A stretch of 64,000 bases of DNA from Tuctoria greenei (lineage: Eukaryota; Streptophyta; Magnoliopsida; Poales; Poaceae), in the NCBI GenBank assembly GCA_036927565.1, contig JAYESD010000009.1, positions 150,248,929 through 150,312,928 on the forward strand, read 5' to 3'. The notes below the pieces were generated by a model. That model searched no databases, was not told where the DNA came from, and saw only the letters and a program-made list of their open reading frames with translations. Of the stretch, positions 57,144 to 64,000 are shown piece by piece (within the stretch, counting starts at the first letter, position 1; every line of letters starts with the position of its first letter). Made by a program: the position numbers and the translations under genes.

Positions 57144-60100
57144 CTAAGGATAGCTGAGGCAACAGCTTGAGCGGCCTCCTGAACGCTCTCCCGGGCACCA
57201 TCCAGCTCTTCCCCGATCTACCCTTCCTGCTGGACTAGGGGGGAAGTGGGGGTCCCGGCTCCGGTAACATGTTAACACGTACTCGGCGATGGTCTTGGTC
57301 AAGGACCTCCCCTCCGTCTCTAGCTGGTCTGCGACGACGTCAACCACTACGTTGAGCTTACCGCTAGCGGAGCTAAGAGCCGCCAGCGCTTCATCTAGCT
57401 CTGGCACGAAGTTGGCCGGGCGTACGGGGCTAAAGCCGAACGGTGCCAGTGCTCCGTCGGCCCGTCCGAGGAAGTCCCACACCCGCTGGGACTCGGCCGC
57501 CCTCGAGCTTCGCAACTCCTCCAAAGCCCTCTTGGTGGTCGCCAGCTCCACACCCTCCTTTGCAAGACGTTCGACCTCCTTGTCGTGATGTTGGATGCTC
57601 TTGGCTAGCTGCCGCTCGCGATCAGCGAGCTCCGACTACTTGAAGAAGATACGGTTCCGACGCTCTGCCAGGTCTTCCTCCCGGCCCCAGATTGTATCCT
57701 CTCTGGCAAAGACGTCGACCTCTCGCTTGTTGAGGCTTTGCCCCTGTTCCCAGAGCGTGTCCTCCTCGAGCTTACACCGCGCTTCAAATCGCTTGCGGCG
57801 GTCTGCCAAGCTCTGCTCTCTTGCTGACAGCTTTCGGGAGAGCTCCTCTTCTCTCTGGCCTAGGTCCTTCCGCTTCTCGGCGAGTTCGGCCTCGCCCAAG
57901 TCGAGCTCCTGGCGGCGCTTCTAGAGAGTCTCATGCCAGGCGATTAGACCCCCTTGGCGTTGGTCCGCACCTCGGTGGAATTCCACAGCTTCCACAAATA
58001 TCTCATGCACCTTCGCATCGAGAGCTTTAAGGGTAGCCTCCCTCTCTTTGAGAAGCTCACCCTGCTTGACGAGTCGGGTTTCCTCGCCCTTGACCCACTC
58101 TTCACGTCGATAGAGCCTATTACGCTCCTCCTCCAAGGCCTTGCGGTTGTGCTCGAAGGACACGGCAACCTGCTGTAGGCTGGAGTGGGCGTTGTCGATG
58201 GCCAGTTCTAAGGGAACGGGCGCCCGATCAGATGGGAGCGCCGCTTCCCCCATCGCCATCAGAACGTCCGCCGTCATCTCGGAGGGGTTCCCCCTCAATG
58301 GCGGCGGCACCCGCGGGCTTGGGGCGCCTGGGGTGTCCTCCAGAAGCCCCGTAGCGCCAGCGGCACGAAGAGGAAGGTTGGTTGGAACAGCGCCGGTCTC
58401 CGCTGGACCCTCCAGTGCAGCCGCGGATGCTCCCGGTTCAGCCTCCGACATCAGAGAGACATGTTGTGCGCCCGGAACCTCCGCAGCTTGCAGCCCGGAC
58501 ACCGGTGTGCTGGACGCCTCCGACTGGGGCACCGGAGCCATAACTACCCTTGACGCAGGAGAAAATACTTCGACAACCATCGGGTCGGACACCGCAACCC
58601 CCGCAGTAGTTGGCATGGGGGCCGACTCTTCCACTACTTCCGACCCACCGACCGGGGCCTCTACCGCATCAGGCGTGGGGGCTGGCCCCTCAGCTACATC
58701 CGGCTGAGGCAACGAAATCTCCTCAGAAGATGGCATGGGGGTCGATCCTTCAGTGGCTCCCCACACCAGGGGTGGAACTTCCGCCGACTCCGGAGCTGTG
58801 CCGGTGCTCGACACCTCCGTCAGGGCCTCAAGGGCTATTGGCTTCGGCGCCGGAGCCCCAGCAGTCCCGCATCAACGTCCAAAGCCCTCAGATTTGGTGC
58901 AAACGCACCTGTGGTCGGAGCCGCCCTTGAGTCGTCCGGAGCCTCCGCATTCATCTGAGCAGGTGCAGGAGCTGGAGCTGAAGCGCCTGCCTGCTCAGCC
59001 TCCCGTGCGGCCGGTGGTGTGGCGGTCGTATATCCCTTCTTGGAAGCGCTGCCCATCCAAGATAGAAACGTTTAAAGAGTGACCTTGACCCAAAAAGAAG
59101 TCAAAGTAAGAGCTCAGCAGTTTATCTTAAGAAGCCCCAAGTACCGCGGAGGCAGAGCCGCTTCTGAGCTGGGCCGGAGCCAGAGCCCGATGTACCCGAC
59201 GTGGCCGGAGCCCTAGGCCTCCCAGGAGCTAGGGCTGGAGCCGGAGCCCGCCTGGCCGGAGTGACCCCCGTTTGGGGGGACCTCCGAAACTTGGTCTCAT
59301 ACTTAGCGCCGAGGTGGGAGGAGCCCCCCCCCCCCCCCCCAGAACTGGTGCCCGTGAGAGGTCACGGAACTGGAGGAGGTGGCCCTCCAGAGGTCCCGAC
59401 GTGACTTCCATCACCTCGCACCAGCTTCTCCTCTTCCGGCTGGAGGGCTCTGCCGGAACCCCGCCCTTGCCAGAGCTAGTAACTTCACCTCCCCAACTTG
59501 GGAGAACTGGGGCTGACTCCCCGGAGGCCCCAAGAGCAGTGGTTGCGGGGGGGAGCCTGCCTCGTCACAACCCCAATGTCATCCAGCCTTGGCATTATCC
59601 TCCGGAGCTCCTAGCAGAACTCAGGAGCCAGGTTCAGAGGCGGGAAAGACTCAGAGGGTGTCAGGGAGTCGAGCAAGATGCTGGGTTTACTCTGGAATTT
59701 CTTCAGTAGAGTTTTCATGGCTTCGTCCCTCACTTTGGTGTCAGCATCGCGCGGTGTGAATGTCCATGCAGTCCGTTCCCTGAACTTCAGTGGCGCCCAT
59801 CTGTTCCTCAGGAAGTTCCCAAAAACCATCTCGGGGGTCACTCCGCCGGCAATGCAGCCTTCAATCCTCGCCACAACGGGCTTGTACGCCGCCGGCAGCT
59901 CCAGGAGCTCGTTCCAGAGGTCGGTATCCACATTTGGGAGGCTTTCTGGCAGGTCCAGCTTCTCGTGCCAATCCACGGTGATGATCACCCACTCCTTCTT
60001 CCAATCGTCCCATTTGCCAGAGGAAAAGGTGTCCAAGTATTTGAAGGGCCACTACTTCCGCTTCACGAAGTAGTACATCCCCACCATCTCGTTCCCCTTC

Positions 60101-60934
60101 GCGGTGGTCTACAGGGTGAAGATATTCCGAAAGAGCTCTAAACTGGGCCGCACCCCCACCCACATCTATATGTGTCCAATGGGCCGTGCCGGGCCGGCCC
60201 GGCCCGAGCCCGGCCGGGCTCGGGCCTTAGAAATCTTGGCCCGGCACAGCCCGGAAAAAAATCGGGCCATGTCGGGCCGGCCCGCAGGCCGAAGGTTGAG
60301 GCCCGGGCACGACCCGAGTCCAATTTAGGCGTGTCGGGCCGTGCCGGGCCATAAACGGGTCGTGCCGGGCTGGCCCGGCCCGCAACCGGTTTAACTTAAA
60401 AATATACTAAAAAATGCAAAAAAATCAAAATTCGGGCCTAAACGGGTCGTGCTGGGCCAGCCAACGGGCCGGCCGTGCCGGGCCTAAACGGGCCGTGCCC
60501 GACAGCCCGACGGGCCGGAAGTCGAGGCCCGGGCATGGCCCGCAACGGGCTTCGGGCCGTGCCGAGTTCGGGCCATGCTTTTTTTGCGGGCTTTCGTACT
60601 GGCCCATCTAGCCCGGCCCATTTGGACAGCTATACCCACATCTCGCAGAAGTGGACAAAGGTAGCGACCAGCAGAACAGAGTGGGGTCCAAGGAAATGCA
60701 GCTGGATGCCGTAGAACTCCAGCAAAGTCATCAGGAAGGACGAGAAGGGGGGAAGCAAGCTGACCATGGCGTATCCTTGGAAGAAAACCATGTGGCCAGC
60801 GCTCTTCTTTTCGAAGGGAAGCTCGCCAAAGCGGATCTTGTTGTTGAAGGCGTCGTGGGACCACCCATGTAAGCACGGACCTTCCTTAGCTCCTTCCCAG
60901 TCTTGATCTTGCTTGCGGGGAGGCCCAACTCCAT
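57144..60934 (-). pseudogene. Gypsy-2 antisense ORF (aORF), split by a DNA transposon
   Basis: Read from ATG at 60934 (MELGLPASKIK) to TAG at 57144. The N-terminal Transposase_28-type domain shows LPFEKKSAGHMVFFQGYAMV, FVHFCEMWV, then, after the insert at 60168-60633, FSSGKWDDWKKEW and GGVTPEMVFGNFLRNRWAP. A Pro/Ala/Gly-rich linker follows (about 59600-58300). The long coiled coil (58250-57600) and C-terminal block (VWDFLGRADGALAPFGFSPVRP, ADQLETEGRSLTKTIAEYVLTCY) align with Gypsy-1. A possible intron lies near 59045-59150: minus-strand GTACTTGG donor context and a GGATGGGCAG acceptor. Frameshifts and several stops (for example near 57636 and 57921) inactivate it. Role unknown. Confidence 0.78.
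60168..60633. mobile_element. 466-bp GGGCC-rich non-autonomous DNA transposon
   Basis: Ends pair as TGTCCAATGGGCC and, reversed, CTGTCCAAATGGGCC, flanked by the repeated ACCCACATCT (60158-60167 and 60634-60643). Gypsy-1 shows the empty site at 30170-30185. The duplication length (8-10 bp depending on where the ends are set) fits hAT or Mutator-like elements. The interior is packed with CGGGCCGTGCCGGGCC motifs and has no transposase. Confidence 0.8.
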
Positions 60935-61437
60935 GGCAACAAGATGGAGTAGGGAAAGGATGGTTGTGCAAGGGCTAGGGCTCAAGGCTGAAGGATGCGA
61001 GAAGGCAGTAAGGTCTTAAGCGCGAGTTCGTATGGAGGCGTGAAGGGCTTGTGACCTGTGCTAGTCCCCTTCTTAAGTATACTTTTGCGACGTTTGGATG
61101 GGAACCACAGGCACCACGATGCTGGAGCTACCCGCGCTATGACTAGTGGGTCAGAGTATGATTCGGCGGAAAGGCCGAGTAGCCACCTCAAAGTAGCTAC
61201 TCTCCAAGGAGAAAGTTTAAAACTAAAGGGCAGTGACTTAATGGGCGCGCAAAACCGAAACGAAATTCGTATCAGGAACCGACGGTCGTTGATGGCGCGA
61301 TATCAGCAGACAAAGATTTTATCCGCCGCATTGAAGGGAAGTCCTTAAAGACGCGGCATGAAGATTCAAAATGGCCCCATCTCAGGTATAACCACTTAAC
61401 CGAGGAAGTCCCTCCCAGAGATGGGTTCGGGGGCCAC
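60935..61437 (-). promoter_or_regulatory. aORF upstream region and Gypsy-2 PPT region
   Basis: Minus-strand TACTTAAGAAGG at 61069-61080 and the adjoining CACGCCTCCATACGAACTCG-like block correspond to Gypsy-1 (30579-30590 and adjoining). The PPT-like GTTCGGGGGCCAC precedes the 3' LTR. Confidence 0.45.
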
Positions 61438-62442
61438 TGTCGGTACCTAGCGAACCGGGTACCCCTGGATATAGTAAAGGAGGCACGCTGGGTCCCACCA
61501 CCCATGGGGGCAAGATCCGATGTGGTCCCAGGGTGCCGCGTGGCATGCGGCATGGCCACACTTCTACACTGGGGGAAGGCCCGATGCTACCACGTGCCCT
61601 ACAGCTCTAGGTGCATCTCCCTCATGTAAGGGAGATCCGGCGCTACCACGTGTCCTGCAGGCCTGGGTCCACCTCCCCGTCGAGGAGAGGTCCGGCGCGT
61701 TCACTAGGTCGGCAGCCCCGGACCTCCCTCCCTATGGGGAGGAGGTCCGGCGCAGCCACGTGTCTGGCAGCTCTGGGCCCGACCTCCCGGCAGAGGGAAG
61801 GTCCGGTCTCACCACGTGGCAGGCATCACCACACCTAGTCCATCCCGCGATAGCGGCAATAAAGAGGGGCAAGTCCAGTGCACCTAAACGGAAAAGGCGC
61901 GCATGTTCCCTAGGTAACCGGGATCTCACACTCATAAGTCAAGAGTCATGTACCCAGTCCGACGATAATAGGCTGGCGCCGAACTACTATGTACAATGGA
62001 CGAATGAGAGGCCACAACAAGACGGACGAGACACTGCCTACCATGATGAGGGGCTATGTATAGTTTGGCGGCAAGGCATGACCAGGCGGCACATTGAAGC
62101 CCTTGTCAGGGGATAACATTTACTCCCAAATCTTAGGAGGGATTTGGTACACCCAGGGCCACATGTTGGGCCCCGGGTCCCACTTGTAAGCTGCTCGGCC
62201 CTGGACTATAAAAGGACCAAGCAGCAACCGACTAAGACAAGTTCTCTAAGACCCAAGCAATACAACACACAAACCACCGTGGAGTAGGGTATTATGCCCA
62301 GGCGGCCTGAACCACGTAAAACCCTTGCGTTCATCGTTCTCTGAGCTTGATCTTGCTAGGACTAGCCCTTGAATATACAGCGAACCATCGCGGGCTGCCT
62401 CTGTGCTAGTCCGGGGGAGGTGTCGGTTTGGACACCTCGACA
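61438..62442 (+). repeat. Gypsy-2 3' LTR (1005 bp)
   Basis: It starts TGTCGGTACCTAG and ends CTCGACA; full-length partner of 40618-41621. Confidence 0.92.
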
Positions 62443-62447
62443 GTGTT

Positions 62448-62693
62448 CTGCTGTTTTGTGATAACAATAGTGACATTTGCATTGCTAAAAACCTCGTGCA
62501 ACATTCTAGAACTAAGCACATTAACATTAGGTATCACTTTCTCTGTGATAATGTTGAAAAATGAAACGTTGTGCTTCACCATATAGATATCGAATAACAA
62601 TTGGCTGACATTTTTACAAAACCTTTGGATTTCACTCGTTTTTGTTTTATACGTAGTGAAATAGGGGTTATGCATCCTCATGGCTTACATTGA
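62448..62693 (+). pseudogene. pol: Copia-2 pol, 3' end (RNase H) after Gypsy-2
   Basis: Continues RNase H from 40617 with ICIAKNLVQHSRTKHI, RYHFLCDNVEK and LADIFTKPLDFTRF, ending IGVMHPHGLH at 62693. In-frame stops follow DNVEK and IDIE. Confidence 0.88.
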
Positions 62694-63692
62694 GGGGGAG
62701 TTTTGAAACTTGAGAAGTCTATGTGTGAATCTGAAATTGAAATAATATGAGCATAGTATTTCATACATATATGACTTTGTGATTCCTTTTACATGCTAAA
62801 AGTTCTTACTACATTACTCGTGTTATACATTTTGTAGTTTTTGCCATGTCTAGTAATTGGAATAATTATTTACACTAAATCTGGTCATGATCGAACTTTC
62901 TTGCTGTTTTGAACTTGTTGCATGCTCACAAAGTGCTTTTAATCATAAAGAATTAATCAAGTAAGCAACTCACATGTTGAGTTTTTATGAACAAATATAA
63001 GTTGAGAAAATATCAAGAGAATATGCATGCATTGCACTTCTTCTTTTGAGATGGCTTATCATTGCACTTAGATATGAACTTGGAAGAAGTTGTGTATGAC
63101 TAAAACCATGTCCTTAAGCTTCTGATTGTCAAATGATATAGGCTTGGCTTGGTTGGTTAGAATAAGACATATGCGCAAATATCATATGATCTAAATTTGT
63201 GATTTGAAAAATAATAAAATGCATCAACAAGTGTCATGCTTTCAGGTCTTGAAATAGTTAAGTTTGTGAGATCATGACTTGCTTAAATTGAAAATTACAT
63301 TTGATCTCTAGCATGGCTTACACTACTTTATGTATCTCATTGATGTGATAGTGTATGTTACTTGATAGTATGACTTGGATGAGCTTTGTTTTATATGTAT
63401 ACGTTATAATATGCTCATAACAATTAAAATTTCTCTTTTCAACCTTGCTGAATACAATGTCAAAGGGGGAGAGATAATATGGTGAATTTTTAAAGATAAG
63501 TATGCAAGGGGGGGGGGAATTGATTACACATTGCACATATTCACAAATGTTTTTGGCACAATTCTTCTTAGGGGGAGAATTTCTTTTTCTCATTTTTTTT
63601 CTGTTTTACAAACAGGGAGAAATTGTTTACAAAACTTTTAATGTGAATAAGCCAATGTTCGGATCTTAAGTGGTGTTGCCAATGCATTCATC
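62694..63692 (+). other. Copia-2 3' noncoding region with repeated PPT-like tracts
   Basis: Homologous to 23528-24523. AG-rich tracts occur after the pol stop and near 63463, 63525, 63571 and 63613. The G-run at 63509-63518 is expanded. Confidence 0.8.
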
Positions 63693-63703
63693 AAGGGGGA
63701 GAT
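63693..63703 (+). other. Copia-2 polypurine tract
   Basis: AAGGGGGAGAT directly before the 3' LTR. Confidence 0.85.
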
Positions 63704-64000
63704 TGTGAGACCTATGTGTCCTGAATACATTAGCTTTGACAATAAAAGTTTTGAATGCTGCCATAACATCTTTTTAGCAAGGTTCGACATGTTTTTGGGT
63801 AGCTCCGGTGAGCTTTGGTTAGCTCCGACATGTCTTTGATAGCTCCGGCATGTCGTTGTTAAGCTCTGATATATTTTGATAGGTCCGACTTATGTTGATT
63901 AGCTCCAACATATTTTTCTAGCTCCGGCTTTTGGGTTGACTAGTTCCGACTAGCTTTAGCAAGCTCCGGCGCTAGGTTGTACTAGCTTTGGTAAGCTCTG
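63704..64000 (+). repeat. Copia-2 3' LTR, first 297 bp (cut by window edge)
   Basis: It starts TGTGAGACCTATG and contains the same AGCTCCGR minisatellite as the 5' LTR with one unit rearranged. Confidence 0.9.

Larger units (their letters stand above)
40618..62442 (+). mobile_element. Gypsy-2: Tat/Retrand-like LTR retrotransposon nested in Copia-2
   Basis: LTRs at 40618-41621 and 61438-62442 with a perfect 5-bp duplication GTGTT (40613-40617 and 62443-62447). Gene order and protein sequences parallel Gypsy-1, but the LTRs (about 1005 bp versus 881 bp) are only distantly alike, so it is a related, different family. It carries two insertions, at 42882-51159 and 60168-60633. Confidence 0.93.
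33605..64000 (+). mobile_element. Copia-2: Sirevirus-like retrotransposon, interrupted by Gypsy-2 and cut by the window edge
   Basis: Same family and orientation as Copia-1. The 5' LTR is 33605-35343, the 3' LTR starts at 63704 and is incomplete. The RNase H coding region is split by Gypsy-2 at 40617/62443; joining across it restores Copia-1-like order. The TSD cannot be tested because the right end is outside the window. Confidence 0.92.

Overview
The window is repeat-dense intergenic DNA of a flowering plant, most likely a grass. The evidence is stacked Copia and Gypsy LTR retrotransposons, a CACTA DNA transposon, a Stowaway-like MITE pair, hAT-like elements, and GC-rich fragments of plant genes. 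I see no intact host gene, no tRNA or rRNA, and nothing prokaryotic. Nearly every long reading frame is transposon protein broken by stops and frameshifts. Genus and species cannot be read from the sequence.

Layout. (1) 1-1400: the 3' part of a Sirevirus-type Copia LTR carrying many copies of the palindrome CGGACTAGTCCG. (2) 1444-3716, minus strand: a decayed zinc-knuckle/DUF4283-type retroelement ORF. (3) 3817-5978, minus strand: one LTR, a tRNA-Met-type PBS, a gag-like start, then pieces of captured host genes. These include two pieces of amidophosphoribosyltransferase separated by a 309-bp in-frame insert that encodes membrane helices. (4) 6536-32381: a CACTA element (TSD ATA). It holds a fragment of a second CACTA with a Ulp1-like protease gene (6908-8703) and a Tat/Retrand-like Gypsy element (Gypsy-1, 9255-31893). 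Gypsy-1 is split by a complete Sirevirus-like Copia (Copia-1, 16472-26056, TSD GAGTT). (5) 33605 to beyond the right edge: Copia-2, same family as Copia-1. It is split by Gypsy-2 (40618-62442, TSD GTGTT). Gypsy-2 is in turn split by a 8.3-kb minus-strand non-autonomous LTR element with an Athila-type PBS (42882-51159, TSD CCGCA), which carries a 628-bp hAT-like insert (49495-50122). Gypsy-2 also holds a 466-bp DNA transposon (60168-60633).

How the parts relate. Each Gypsy element encodes gag-pol on the plus strand and, convergently, a long antisense ORF between pol and the 3' LTR. The antisense protein is recognisably conserved between the two elements: an N-terminal 'putative gypsy type transposon' domain, a basic and Pro/Ala/Glu-rich linker, a long coiled coil and a conserved C-terminal block. 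A stem-loop-like motif and short tandem repeats are conserved at the pol/antisense junction. The two Copia elements share an unusually long gag with a CxxC-studded coiled coil, several PPT-like tracts downstream of pol, and an in-frame UAG between gag and protease.

The observations I rate most worth a second look are the antisense gene with its conserved flanks, the chimeric host-gene-carrying retroelement, the PBS copy embedded in the LTRs of the non-autonomous element, and the UAG codons shared at the same positions between related elements. All homology calls are by eye.
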